From Suillus spraguei (Eukaryota; Basidiomycota; Agaricomycetes; Boletales; Suillaceae): a stretch of 64,000 nt of DNA. Of the stretch, positions 46,405 through 57,520 are shown piece after piece. The stretch is from contig JABCPU010000020.1 of assembly GCA_016800925.1 (NCBI GenBank), positions 124,001-188,000 on the forward strand, written 5' to 3'. The notes under the pieces are model-generated. The model worked only from the letters and a program-made list of their open reading frames with translations. It did no database searches and had not been told where the DNA came from. Position 1 is the first letter of the stretch, and each line of letters starts with the position of its first letter. Made by a program: the position numbers and the translations under genes.

Positions 46405-47641
46405 TAATGAACATATTGGCGCTGGGCTTAAAACCCCACCTTTTGACACTTGTCTCACGTCTACAGGAGTTACCACTTGTCCATGGCCGTCTTACCCATT
46501 TAGCAGTACCGGTGGCATCCCATGCTTATCGCACACCATACCGACTGCCACACCATGTTCCATGTACCGATGCCCTCCCATGTCCTTGCCGTGTCCGCAT
46601 AGCTCCATTTGGTGCATCATTTGTTTTATGTTCGTTATCACTGATTCCACGGCAAGCCTTATTACATGTTGCCTTGTGCCACAGTGCCTCATGCTACATC
46701 AGGAAATTCACACATTCCTTGACGTGCCCTTATGCGGACTTATTTACACTTAACTGCCTTGGTGAAATTGAATCTACTTGTCCAAAATTTCAATGTGAAT
46801 GAATTCAGAAAAAAAAAGTTGAGATATATTAATATACATGTTTTATTGTATTTCGCACTCAAAAAATATAAGATATGCCAGGTGAATGATGTGAGAGAGA
46901 GCAAACAAGTTTTGAGATAAGTGAGTTAAGCTGATTAAGCATGTTAAGGAATGTGTGAATTTCCTGATGTATGTTTACTTATGGCGGTTACTACACTCCA
47001 GCGCTACTGATCTTGCCTAGAGTATTCCGAGTACATACAATTTAGGATATAAGCACTGCGTACCCCGCATGATAGAAGTATCTGATTTTACACCATTGCA
47101 TGTACTATAGGTCAGGATTATTGTCTAGCTCTGGATCTACCCAGTAGTGGACATAGTCTTTAAAGTTTCTTTATCACTCATTAATCTATCATGCTCGTTC
47201 TCCATTACCGCTGGCATACCACTGGACTTTTGACTGTTATTTTAACTGAACTTCTCACGCACCGCGACTTTACCACTGAAAGTACTGTGGACTTCTTTAC
47301 TGTTTCCTTGCACCGCTCGCAACTTTACCATTACTGCCAACATTATTGCTCGACTTCGCTCGCTCGACGCAACTGTTACTGACCATATCTCGACCACGGT
47401 AGCACTGCTACAAACGACACTAGTTCCGGCGGTATCATCACTAACCGCAGCAACTCACTGTTGACCTCAACACTTCTTTTGCACATAAGTTTGACTTGAA
47501 CTTGACCATACTAATAGGCATCCCCCTTTAGGGTCGAACACTCTTGTTCTCACAAGTGAAGCAGACTAGACGGAGCACAAGACTCACATACTAGTTTAGG
47601 CAGTGGTTTATCTACAGCCCAGGCTAGGTTGTATCTTTACA
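46405..47641 (-). repeat. Right inverted arm, interrupted by a MITE
   Basis: Reverse complement of the left arm: 46405-46693 pairs with 44010-44297 and 46972-47641 with 43343-44005. Confidence 0.8.
46696..46969. mobile_element. 274-bp MITE with TA target duplication
   Basis: The ends are inverted repeats (CATCAGGAAATTCACACATT at the left, its complement at the right, about 24 bp), flanked by TA at 46694-46695 and 46970-46971. The related arm copy at 57.7 kb reads CTCACGCTATGTTTACTTA without the element, so the pre-insertion site is visible. No coding potential. The TA duplication suggests Tc1/mariner-type mobilisation. Confidence 0.9.
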
Positions 47642-47907
47642 CTGGGCATTGTGGTTGAATGTTAAAATTGGGGATCATAACTTTTGGAAGGTCTGTCAAC
47701 TTACTTGTATTGTGCACAGCGCTTGACGCTGATAATTTCACAGTCAGTGCAACTCCAAAGGATAGGAAGCCGCATTTCACTCTGTTGAAAATGCATTCTG
47801 CAGGTGAGATGAGGTAGTCTGGTCCAAACCCCTATAACAACATATCAAATACAGATCATAGAGTCAAAGATCCAACATCTTACAACATTATTCTGAGATT
47901 GCTCTGC

Positions 47908-48162
47908 TCACTTCTTAGCAAGCATGATCTCATCAATATCCACATCAACCAGTGCAGCTCGGAGCACGATGTACATGCGCTCGCATAAATGCTCAGTTTC
48001 CGCATGCTTCTTGCAGTGGTGATCAATATACCTATTTATTTCTTTGTGCAGGCCGCGAATGAGTTTTTTCTTCTTCGGTGACTGGTACCTAGACCACCCA
48101 GCATCACCCCAGGTATTTTTTATCGAAATTATGCTCAGAGATCCAATTTCCTTTGAAGACAT
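47908..48162 (-). pseudogene. Unrecognised C-terminal coding fragment
   Basis: An 84-residue frame with protein-like composition (NTWGDAGWSRYQSPKKKKL, later KHAETEHLCERMYIVLRAAL) ending in a stop at 47908. It is rich in Lys, Glu and His. It lies between the hAT right arm and Gypsy element 2 and may be part of another transposon gene. I do not recognise it, and no upstream exon could be linked before the LTR at 48239. Confidence 0.3.
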
Positions 48163-48238
48163 AAGTTCTGGTGTTGAAATAGTGACAAGGTCTTACTCAC
48201 TTTGTCATTTTCCATAGCGGTGTCTGTGCAGCCATACC

Positions 48239-48712
48239 TGTTACGAACTGGGATGGCGTCACCAGCGACAGTGAAAAGACACAGACGGTCTGCTGGGAGT
48301 TCTTACAATGTTCAAAAGAGAACAAGGTGAAAGTACAAGGAACGCGTTCTGAGTACAATCAAGGGTTCAGCCTCAAAGACAAGTCTGAGAGGTATCCGCG
48401 AGAATAGAGACTAAGGCTAAGGAGTGCTTAGACTTAGAGACGATTCAAGACGACTTAGGTTGGAGACCTAAGCGAAGGAGATTCCAGGTAAAACCCAGTA
48501 AGATTAAAGTAAAGAATCTACTACAAGTACATCGTGCTTAAATAGGCCAATATGTGCGCACGGGCCAAGAGAGGTGTGAAAATGTAAGTGCATATCCAAA
48601 GAAGGAAGGCAACTATAGTACAAATGCGTTGAGCATATGAGTCAGAGTCATGTTACGTAATGTACACGGTAAATGAAGTGGAAAATGAATAGGGGCACAT
48701 ACGATTGTAACA
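48239..48712 (-). repeat. 3' LTR of Gypsy element 2
   Basis: 474 bp. Nearly identical to 55396-55869; differences at the ATGGCGTCACC/ATGGCATCACC and GTGCGCACGG/GTGAGCACGG positions. Confidence 0.93.
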
Positions 48713-48747
48713 TTACCCCCTTTTTACACGTAAAGTCACCGACTTTA

Positions 48748-50208
48748 CTCATCTTGATTCGCATAGTAAACAGGGTCATCGCTAAACTCGTAGTCTTCAT
48801 CAGCAAACGATCCACTCCTCATATACTCAGCTTCTTCAAGACCGGCTCGTCGTTTAGAGTCTCTCCTCTTTTCTGCTTGAATACGTTCATCGTCAAGCTG
48901 TTTCTCCCAATTACGAAGTGCGTCATAAAATCCTTCGTCCTTCCATGTTAACTCGAAGGGGGGAGGTCCGACTCGCTTAGGACAGTAGATGGATAAATGA
49001 GTGGGCGACCAATATCTGCAAACCTTGCACTGATATTCCGCGCAATTCTTCTGACGATGTCCTAGCAATCCACAGACGCGGCACTTCATATTCTCGTCAG
49101 GGTTGGAGTGGACTTTGCGTAAGGGTGACGGGGAGATGATAGGCGTGGGACTAGTGGATCTAGCGCGCTTCTTTCCCTTATTCTTCCTCATACGCTTTAA
49201 GGCAAGAGTGTTGGCGCGTCTAAGTTGTGCTTGCTGAGCAGGGGTGAGAGTATATGCTGACATAGGGAGATCAGGAGTAACTGCTCGTTCAGCAGCCTCA
49301 AGGAGCTCGCCAGAGGAAGACGGGGAGGTTATGCCAAAATCTTTTACTAAGACCGGCGAGACAGGGTCCATTGGACCGAATGATGATGGGATAGACATTG
49401 GGGGTGTATATGAAGGTCGCGAAGTCGGGGGCCGAGTGTTACCAGTTCAGTGGTAGGAATACCTAGTAGTTTAGCGGCCTCACACTGTTCCTTTGTGCAA
49501 GGTTTGTATAGCCAATCAGGGCAATTGAGTGAGGTCGTTATGGGAGGTGGCAAGATTGGCTGTTCAATGGGAGATGGAGTTTGGGGGATGCAAGATCATT
49601 TTGCGTTTGTTGTAAATCAGTGATAGCTTCTTCTACTAGATTTCTGGCCGCTCTAGTTTCAGCGACTGATTGTTGGATGGTGTCGACAACCGTATTGGTG
49701 AGTTGTCCAATTTCTTGCACAGCAGTGTATAAGCCAGCAAAGGCATCAAGACTAGAATAGATACGCGAAGAAGCGGGTGCTGGAATAGGAAGTGGTGTAT
49801 CTCTTTGCGGAGAGGGAGGTCGAGCAACGCCTGCTCGACGTTCGGCAATGATGTGAATAGCTTCTTCAACATCATTCTTAAAAGAATCGGGGAGCAACAG
49901 CATAGCGTAAGCACGAATGCGTTTTTGAAGATGAAGGAAACGGTGACGGAGTGTGATTTCTGTAGTTTCTTTAGCAGTGACTTCGATGAGGGCTGCGGTG
50001 CGGATGATGTTAAGAGGAGTAGAGCGGGGAGGCACCTCTTTCAATGAGGATTCTTTCAATTTCGAGGGCATGTCCCTCGCAAAGGATGGCGGCTTCAATG
50101 TAGGAGGAATTGTCAATTTCGGCGGTAAGGGTTCCGTATTGTTCAGTTCAGAGTCGGATCATTGGTGGCAGTGATGACGGGTGTGATGTAAGCAGTGGGG
50201 AAAGACAT
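48748..50208 (-). pseudogene. Additional ORF of Gypsy element 2: coiled-coil and double zinc-knuckle protein (frameshifted)
   Basis: Between the chromodomain stop (50264) and the 3' LTR two long frames form one probable protein of about 450 residues. A start at 50208 (MSFPTAYITPVITATNDPTL) is followed by frame changes near 50145. A helical, probably coiled-coil part follows (RHRFLHLQKRIRAYAMLL, then AVQEIGQLTNTVVDTIQQSV). After another shift near 49540-49400 comes MSIPSSFGPMDPVSP and a basic region. Two CCHC-like knuckles follow (CRVCGLLGHRQKNC, CKVCRYWSPTHLSIYC), then an acidic tail (EDYEFSDDPVYY) ending at 48748. The position is that of env in other Gypsy lineages, but no membrane helix is seen. 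The knuckles suggest nucleic-acid binding. Confidence 0.7.
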
Positions 50209-50263
50209 TTCGAGATAGTAGTTAATCAGGTGCTTGATGCGAGTTGATTTGACTGAAGGACGA

Positions 50264-51690
50264 TCAAAGGGCGTGTTGCTTCTTATAAGCATTCAGAATT
50301 CGGGCGGAGTTCTTTAAGTTCTTTTCTGGGAGCCATTCGTTATCTCCCGATGAATATCCTTTCCAGGAAACGAGATAGCGTCGGCGAGTGCCGGTTCCTT
50401 TATGAGAAAGAATAGTTTCTACTTCATATTCTTCTTCTTCTTCGATGATGTCAGGTGGTGGTTCAGGGAAGTTCGGGCCATGTACGTCTGTTTCGCTATA
50501 GGATGATAAGACAGAGGCGTGGAACATGGGGTGGATTTTCCACTGCGGGGGAAGCTTGAGTGTGAACGTGATGGGAGATAAGACATCGATGATGGGAAAG
50601 GTCCATATCGTTTCGGGGCGAGTTTCCTTGATGGGAGTTTAAGTCTAAGATTAGTGGCAGATAGCCAGACCTTATCTCCGATCTTCCATGGAATGTACTT
50701 ATCTCCTCTGGATCGTTCGGCCATCGTTTGCATTGCAATGTTATGGCAAGCGATTGCTTCTTCTCTTATCTTTTGCAGAGATCGTACTCGGTCTTCTGCT
50801 GTGGGAACAGATGAATCAGGGATGAGGTGAGGAATAGCGCGTGGTTCGTATCCCATCATCAAATAGAAGGGTGATGCATTCCTTGCATCGTGTTTTCGGT
50901 GGTTATGGACAAATTCGGCGATTGGTAAATGTTCTACCCAATTTTCAGGGTTGTTGCGACAATAGATGTGAAGGTATGTTTCAAGTTCTTGATTGAGCCT
51001 TTCAGTTTGGCCATCAGTCTGTGGGTGGTAAGCCGTGGATGGAGCGATGACGTAGTCGAGAAGTCGGGCAAGTTCCTTTGAGAAGCGAGATAGGAATTGC
51101 GGTCCTCGATCCAGATGACTTTGTCATGGAGTCCAAATCGTCGGTAAACATGTTTTAAAAATAGCTTAGCCACACCTTCTGAAGTAATGGTTTTCAAACA
51201 AGGGATAATAATTACCCCCTTCATAAGGCCATGGTCGACCACGACCAAGATACTGTCAAAGCCTCCAGAGACGGGGAGGTCAGTGATCAGATCAACAGAG
51301 ACCTGGGAAAACGGGCGAACAGCCACGAAGGAATAGGTGTGAGCGGGGGCCGAACAGGGTGTGTATCCGCTTTCATTTGCTGACAAAGGGCGCAACCCTC
51401 GACGTATTTCCGAATATAAGAGCCCATAGCAGGCCACCAAGCTTCCCGTTTAACAAGTTCTTCAGTTTTGAATCTACCCGGGTGACCCGCAGTAGGATGA
51501 TCATGATACCTTTTCAGGATATCGGTGCGATGCGCCGGTGGAATATAGGCGCGATTCTTAAAATAGAGGACGTTCTCCTCAATCTTCCAATCAGAGAGTG
51601 CCGACTTCATAGGGGGAAGGCACACGCCATCAAGGGCATCGGACGCCGTTTTGAAAACAGGGTCGTTGAGAGGGTCGGAGGATGACAAGA
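50264..51690 (-). pseudogene. Integrase and chromodomain of Gypsy element 2 (interrupted frames)
   Basis: On the minus strand: HHCC zinc-binding domain (YHDHPTAGHPG ... [12 protein letters not shown], 51590-51340), catalytic core ([20 protein letters not shown] and [13 protein letters not shown], 51330-51100), a further part with TMAERSRGDKYIPWKIGDKV, then a chromodomain (ETILSHKGTGTRRRYLVSWK, GYSSGDNEWLPEKNL) ending at 50264. At least three frame changes separate the pieces. The second catalytic Asp region reads WIEDRN where relatives usually have a Ser-Asp-Arg context, so the core is probably inactive. Confidence 0.8.
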
Positions 51691-53471
51691 CATCCTTTAG
51701 GTCTGTATCAATAAGACGAACGAATAGAGCATCAGGGAGGAGAGTCTGGTCCTCGTTATCGTCTTTGCCGGAATCATAGTCGGGCGGCGGGAAAGTGCAT
51801 CAGGTACTGCTAATTTAGTACCTGCAACATGATGCAGTTCAATGTCATAGATAGACAGAATCAATTGCCAACGTGCTTGGCGGCGGGTAAGCTTCTGTGC
51901 ACTTCTAAAGTACAGAAGGTTCTTGTGGTCGGTGAATACCAGGACGGGGTGGGAGCTTCCTTCAAGATAATGACGCCATTCGTTCAATGCCCGGATCACG
52001 GCAAGGAGTTCCCGATCAAAGATCTGATAGTTTCTTCTGCGGGGTTTAAGGACTGTGAGAGATATGCGCATGGGTGATAGACACCATTCTCATCAGTCTG
52101 TAGTAGAACTCCACCAGTTGCTACAAGCGAAGCATCGGTAGCAATAGCAAATTGCCGGGAAGGATCAGGGTTACGGAGTACCGGTTGGGATGTGAAGTGT
52201 CGTTTTAGTTCTTCAAAGGTGTCCATACATTCGGTTGACCATTCAAAGACCTTATCTTTCTTTGTTAAATCGATAAGGGGTCGAGCAATATCAGAGTAGT
52301 GGGAAATGAACGTGCGGTAGAAGTTGCAAAAACCGAGGAATGACCGAACATCTTTTACAGATTTCGGGATTGGCCATTCGGAGATTCCCTTGGTTTTGGC
52401 GGTATCCATAGCAACTTGTCCGGGACGAATTATCATTCCGAGGTATTCCACTTCTTCTGCATCAAAGGTACATTTCTCCGGTTTCAGGAACAGATGTTCC
52501 TTTCGTATTTTCATCAAAACCCGTCTGGTTCGTTTGCGATGTTCTCCATTGTTGTAGAGAAATCAGGATATCGTCCATATAGATAACCATCCATCCTTCA
52601 TTGATTTCTGTTGGAAGGTGCGGTTCATGTATGCTTGAAAAGTTGCTGGGGAATTACAAAGGCCAAAGAACATGACATTTGGTTCGAAGAGGCCAAATTC
52701 CGTGGTAAAAGCAGCTTTCCACCTATCATCAGGATGGATGCGAATGTTGTTATAACGGATCGAATATCCATTTTCGTAAAGAACTGTGCGTTGTGAAGTC
52801 GTGCGACAAGGGAAATAGGAAGTGGAAGTGGGTATGCGTTCTTGACTGTCTAATCATTGATGTAGCGGTAATCTTGACAGGGACACAATTCTCCACTTTT
52901 CTTTCCCACAAAGAAGAAGCCACTAGCTTGAGGTGACTTCGATTCTGAGATGAATCCTTTCGCAACGTTTTCATCAATAAACGTTTTGACAGCAGTGCGT
53001 TCTTTTTCCGATAGCGGGTAAACCTTAGACGTGCGAGGGATAAAACCGGGTTTAGTATCGATCCGATGATCTATACCAGGGCGTTCGGGGGCATTTGTTC
53101 AATCCGTCTTTAGCAAAGACGTCTGCAAAGTCGTGCAAATAATCCGGGACCAATTCTTCGAAGGATTTCTTTTTCTTTTCCTTCTCATCCATAGCGAATT
53201 CCTGAGCTTTGTTACTATATTTTGGAGGAGGAAGGGGAATAGTGGAGTAGTTGGAGGATTGCTCGAGCTGAGAAGTTCCATCGCGTGTCAAGGGTGTGTC
53301 CATGGATACTTCTTCTATGATCCTCATGCTAACTCCGTCGGTATCGTATTCCACAAGAAATTCTCCATCTCCAAGCTCGTAAGAGGAAATTTCACGTACT
53401 TCTGGCGCATGCCAGATGTCGTGCATGGTGTCGAATTGGTCGTCATCCTCTGTTGGGATCAACGAGGGCAT
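51690..53471 (-). pseudogene. Reverse transcriptase and RNase H of Gypsy element 2 (broken)
   Basis: The N-terminal RT part is seen in 53180-53060 ([19 protein letters not shown]). The core between 53050 and 52520 is split over frames: DYRYINDWTVKNAYPLPLPI is visible at about 52880-52820 and the VIYMDDILI catalytic box at about 52585-52555. RNase H follows (VEYLGMIIRPGQVAM; FAIATDASLVATGGVLLQ; then [19 protein letters not shown] and [11 protein letters not shown]) to about 51700. Frame changes occur near 52510 and 52030. Confidence 0.82.
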
Positions 53472-54361
53472 GGGTTTTCTTCTTTATCAGGGATTTCTTC
53501 TATTGAAGCTGAAAGTGTTTTCGGGGGAACAAAGAACTTGGATAGTTTTGGTACGTTGGTGCTTCGCCCTGGGAGTTCTTCTTCCGTTTTCCTCTTTCCC
53601 TGTTTCTGTTCTTCTATTGGCCGCTGCTCAATAGGTTCTTGTCCGACCCGATGCTCGGGTTCAGATTCATTCTTGCGCTTCTCTGCGCGAGGAATTGGTG
53701 ATACCGATCTCGGCAGTTGGACGCGTGGAGTGGGGTCTGTAGTACGTGGCATTCGTACTTCTGGTTCCAGGTCTTCTGGAACATTAATAGGAGAAGCGAT
53801 GAATGGTTTCGGAAGACGGGAATGTTGCCATCTGGTGTGATGATTGAAAAGTCGGGGCAACCCGTTTTTCTTTCGATCCATATCTAGATCAATTTCGATC
53901 TCATCTGATTTATCCATCCGCGGAAGGATAAGTGTTTCAGCAGCCCAATCTATAATTGGGTTCATTGCTCGTAACCATGGAATTCCAAGGAGGATTTGAT
54001 TTCTCCTTCCTAGTTTGGTGATATTGAATTTTCCATACATGGTTCGGTCGTCGATTTTGACCACTAGGAGGCAGTAATGTGTAATTGGTCCTCCTCTTAT
54101 GAGGGTTCCATCTGCCGTCGTAACTCGAAACGGTTCTTTGAGTTTTCGTCGTGTGATTTGATGGAGTTTCACAAACTCCTCTGAGATGAATGTTCCTGCT
54201 GCTCCTGAATCGATAACAGCGGTGGTGTCGACGGATTTCAAGCGAGTACGCGAGTGGAGGGTGATAGGGACATGAAGTTCTTTTCTTTCACCTACAGCGC
54301 GTACAAGTCTTAGTAATACATTGGGAGAAACATACGTCGAGTCTTTGTTTCTCCAAGTCAA
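53459..54361 (-). pseudogene. Protease region of Gypsy element 2
   Basis: A 300-residue frame with a retropepsin-like active site (TTAVIDSGAAGTFIS) near residue 50 and the closing QILLGIPWL segment. A long Pro/Glu/Arg-rich linker leads toward RT. It overlaps the next frame by about 10 nt. Confidence 0.85.
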
Positions 54362-55196
54362 AAATCCTCAACAATTCGTCTCACGGTTTCTTCATCTTCT
54401 TCTTCCCCTTTGACTTCGGTTTGTCGGAGTGGGGTCTTCTTCTTTCTTTCAGGACAGTTATGGATACGGTGTCCTGTCTTCTTGCATCCGAAGCATTGTC
54501 CTTTCTTCATGCATTCGGATCTCTCCATATCGGAGATTCGATCTACGACCATTGCGATAGAATCACGGTTCGGAATATATCGTGAATTCCCGTAGTTCTT
54601 CTTCTTCTGTTGTGGGATATGACGTGTCCTCATGGCGTTAAGCCGATGATGGGTGTTGTCAATAGCAACGCATTGCAGCACAACGTCTCTGAATATTTCA
54701 GAGACATCTCCTGTATTGAAAAGCTTTGTAAGGATACCCCAATTAAGACCGTCTTGGAAGAACTGGATCTTCGTTGCATTATCGGTGATTTGAGCCTTGG
54801 CTGCAAGTGCCTCAAAGTCAGCGACATAGGTGTGGAGATCTCCAGTTCCTTGTTTGAGATCTCTGAGTCTTGTGAGTGCGGTTCCTTTGGTATCCACTGG
54901 TTCAATGCTTCTTTGAAGCTCTTCATAAAATCCGCCATCGTCCCATAACCAACTTTTTGTCCGGAAGTGTCGGTAGATTGGGCGTGTTCAAGGAATTGTT
55001 CCTTCCAGGATTTGGCATTCTTTTCGGTCATAAAGGATGTTATGTAGATGATCTTCTGTTTGTCGGTGGTGTAAAGCTTTTCATTGATGTCAAAGTGCAA
55101 GTTGCACGACTGGATAAACTCGCGAGAGTTACCACGATCTCCATCAAAACCAGTCGGTTGACCGATCTTGTATTCGAATTCTTTGGTGGTTGACAT
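54358..55196 (-). pseudogene. Gag of Gypsy element 2 (frameshifted, CCHC knuckle)
   Basis: It starts at 55196 (MSTTKEFEYKIGQPTGFDGD). The frame changes near 54905-54895 (EALNQW, then VDTKGTALTRLRDL). It continues to a zinc knuckle (CFGCKKTGHRIHNCPERK) and ends at 54358. One inserted or lost base explains the break. The capsid-like region contains FMTEKNAKSWKEQFL. Confidence 0.85.
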
Positions 55197-55395
55197 GGTT
55201 GATGTTTCTTCTGATGAGTTATACTTTCTCGGTGCCTACACGTGCTGTCTTGCTATCCATCAGGGCTTTTCTTCTGTCAGAGGATTTCCTCTTGACGATC
55301 TGCTCAGCGTACGCGTACGCTAGTCTGCTGATCTAGGCGATCAGGGTTCAGGGTCGAAGACTGGATAGTCGACGATCAAAAGGACTTTAATCTTT

Positions 55396-55869
55396 TGTTA
55401 CGAACTGGGATGGCATCACCAGCGACAGTGAAAAGACACAGACGGTCTGCTGGGAGTTCTTACAATGTTCAAAAGAGAACAAGGTGAAAGTACAAGGAAC
55501 GCGTTCTGAGTACAATCAAGGGTTCAGCCTCAAAGACAAGTCTGAGAGGTATCCGCGAGAATAGAGACTAAGGCTAAGGAGTGCTTAGACTTAGAGACGA
55601 TTCAAGACGACTTAGGTTGGAGACCTAAGCGAAGGAGATTCCAGGTAAAACCCAGTAAGATTAAAGTAAAGAATCTACTACAAGTACATCGTGCTTAAAT
55701 AGGCCAATATGTGAGCACGGGCCAAGAGAGGTGTGAAAATGTAAGTGCATATCCAAAGAAGGAAGGCAACTATAGTACAAATGCGTTGAGCATATGAGTC
55801 AGAGTCATGTTACGTAATGTACACGGTAAATGAAGTGGAAAATGAATAGGGGCACATACGATTGTAACA
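55396..55869 (-). repeat. 5' LTR of Gypsy element 2
   Basis: 474 bp, TG...CA ends. On the coding strand the element's transcript would begin here. Confidence 0.93.
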
Positions 55870-57156
55870 AGTTACCACTTGTCCATGGCCGTCTTACCCC
55901 TTTAGCATTACCGGTGGCATCCACGCTTACCGCACACTGTACTGACTACCGCACCACATTCCACGTACCGATGTCCTTCCATGTCCTTGCCATGTCTGCA
56001 TAGCTCCATTTGGTGTGTCGTTTGTTTTATGTTAGTTATCTGTTACAACCATGCAAAACTGGGGCTACTAAGAAGTCCTGGTCTTACATGGGGTTGTACC
56101 GGAGGGACAGAAAGTCGAAGGGGCTTGGCCTCAGCTCGTACGCTGTGCCCCTTACCTGAGTACGTGCCCTTAATTTCGGATGAAGTCCAAGGGGGAGTTA
56201 TAGTGAAGTCTGGATGGAGTCCAGATGAACTCTGTAGGACAGAATAGCTCGATAGAGCTCCAAAAGACTTCTGGATGAGCGCAGGAATGCGCCGGAACTA
56301 TTTCCAGATGGTAGGAAGTAATGGTAAGACTACTGGAACAAGTTCCAAGTAGAATGGATGAAGGATGGACTCCTGGACAAAGTCCAGGGCAGGATAGGAG
56401 CAAAGCTCCGGAGGGACAGATGATCCATAGGTGTCTGAGGATAGGATATGATAGGTCCAGAGGTCCAGAGGTCCGAAAGTCCAGAGCTTGGAGGAGCGGA
56501 AGAGCAGATGAGCAGATGATCGGATGAGCGTAGCTCTATGGATCTTAGGGGAAGTATTGACTACTAGAGGGGAGTAGGTCCGGATATGGTATAGAAATAG
56601 TATAGACTACTCCGGACAAGGTCCGGAATAGAAACAGACAGGATAAGACTACCAAAGGTGGAGTCAGAGGTGAAATGGATGAGAGACAGGAAACAGACGA
56701 AGTCCGAAAAGGATATAGGACATAGGATCAAGGCTCTGGCCTAGGGAATGATCCCATAGGTCTGAGTCGGAAGCTTACAAGGGCCGGAGTCCAAGTGCGA
56801 GAACGGAAACAGATTTATATAGACATGGTAACAAGATACAGAAGTCAAAGGAATATACAGAAGTAGGAAAGCAATGATCAGATTGAGGTCTGCAGGAGTT
56901 GTACTACAAGTTTATATACTGTAGGTAGCATGCCGGAAGGCAAGTAAGGATAGTCCGAGGCTATGTTTGAGGCATTGTGGAACACAAGGCTATGAACTCA
57001 GAAATAAGACTTGTACAAAATATCTTATCAAGATGGAAGTCAAGATAACCAAAAGCCAGAGGTGCAGAGATAACCGAAAGCCGGACACAGGTATTAACCT
57101 AAAAGGAGTAATGCGCAGGTGCGCGGGAATAGTTTCGGATATGAGCATGGATCAGA

Positions 57157-57310
57157 TATGGACACAGATCGGATATGGACACAGATCGGATATGGACACA
57201 GATTGGATATGGACACAGATCGGATATGGACACAGATCGGATATGGACACAGATCGGATATGGACACAGATCGGATATGGACACAGATCGGATATGGACA
57301 CAGATCGGAT
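57157..57310. repeat. 17-bp minisatellite, nine units
   Basis: The unit CGGATATGGACACAGAT is repeated nine times with few changes (one TTGG variant near 57203). Because 17 is not a multiple of 3, all three frames give the same 17-residue repeat (MDTDRIWTQIGYGHRSD), so the overlapping open frames here are not genes. Confidence 0.95.
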
Positions 57311-57366
57311 GGGTGGATATGGATTGGAGTGGATGGGTGGATTGGATATGTGAGCTGGATTGGATG

Positions 57367-57520
57367 GATGGACTGAGTCGGATATGGATATGGATTAGAT
57401 ATGGATGGACTGAGTCAGATATGGATATGGATTAGATATGGATGGACTGAGTCAGATATGGATATGGATTAGATATGGATGGACTGAGTCGGATATGGAT
57501 ATGGATTAGATATGGATGGA
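57367..57520. repeat. 37-bp minisatellite, about four units, within a larger duplication
   Basis: The unit begins GATGGACTGAGTC and continues with ATATGGATATGGATTAGATATG. On either side lies a longer copy of a GGATTGGAGTGGATGGGTGG segment (57318-57366 and 57523-57570). Confidence 0.9.

Larger units (their letters stand above)
42903..47641 (+). mobile_element. hAT-like composite: truncated transposase core between ~955-bp inverted arms
   Basis: The left arm (43343-44297) and the right arm (46405-47641, interrupted by a 274-bp MITE) are inverted copies of each other. Their outer ends read TGTAAAGATACAACCTAG. The outer 440 bp of the left arm are present twice in tandem (42903-43342, then 43343 onward). 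Between the arms, 44300-46400 carries the N-terminal two thirds of a hAT transposase gene. I found no clear 8-bp target duplication around either possible left end. Inverted arms this long are not usual for hAT elements, so this may be an assembly of several elements. Confidence 0.65.
48239..55869 (-). mobile_element. Ty3/Gypsy LTR retrotransposon 2 (chromovirus, minus strand, with extra ORF)
   Basis: Two 474-bp LTRs (55396-55869 is 5', 48239-48712 is 3' for the coding strand), TG...CA ended, differ at only about two sites. A purine tract AAAAAGGGGGTAA lies directly before the 3' LTR on the coding strand (48725-48713). The order is gag, protease, RT, RNase H, integrase, chromodomain, then an additional zinc-knuckle ORF before the 3' LTR. 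Several frameshifts interrupt gag and RT, and the RT core is the most damaged. No target duplication is seen: ATACC flanks one side and AGTTA the other. The right flank starts inside a hAT arm. Confidence 0.92.

Noticed and set aside
42888..47656. 8-bp target duplication for the hAT-like composite
   Set aside because: The 8-mers beside the outer ends do not match for either possible left end. The extended TGCCCA similarity at both ends is too short to decide.
57157..57310. CRISPR-like regular repeats
   Set aside because: The units are contiguous with no spacers, and the host is a eukaryote.
57119..57435. Several overlapping open frames of 60-130 residues in the 57-kb repeat
   Set aside because: They are by-products of the 17-bp and 37-bp tandem units, open in every frame.
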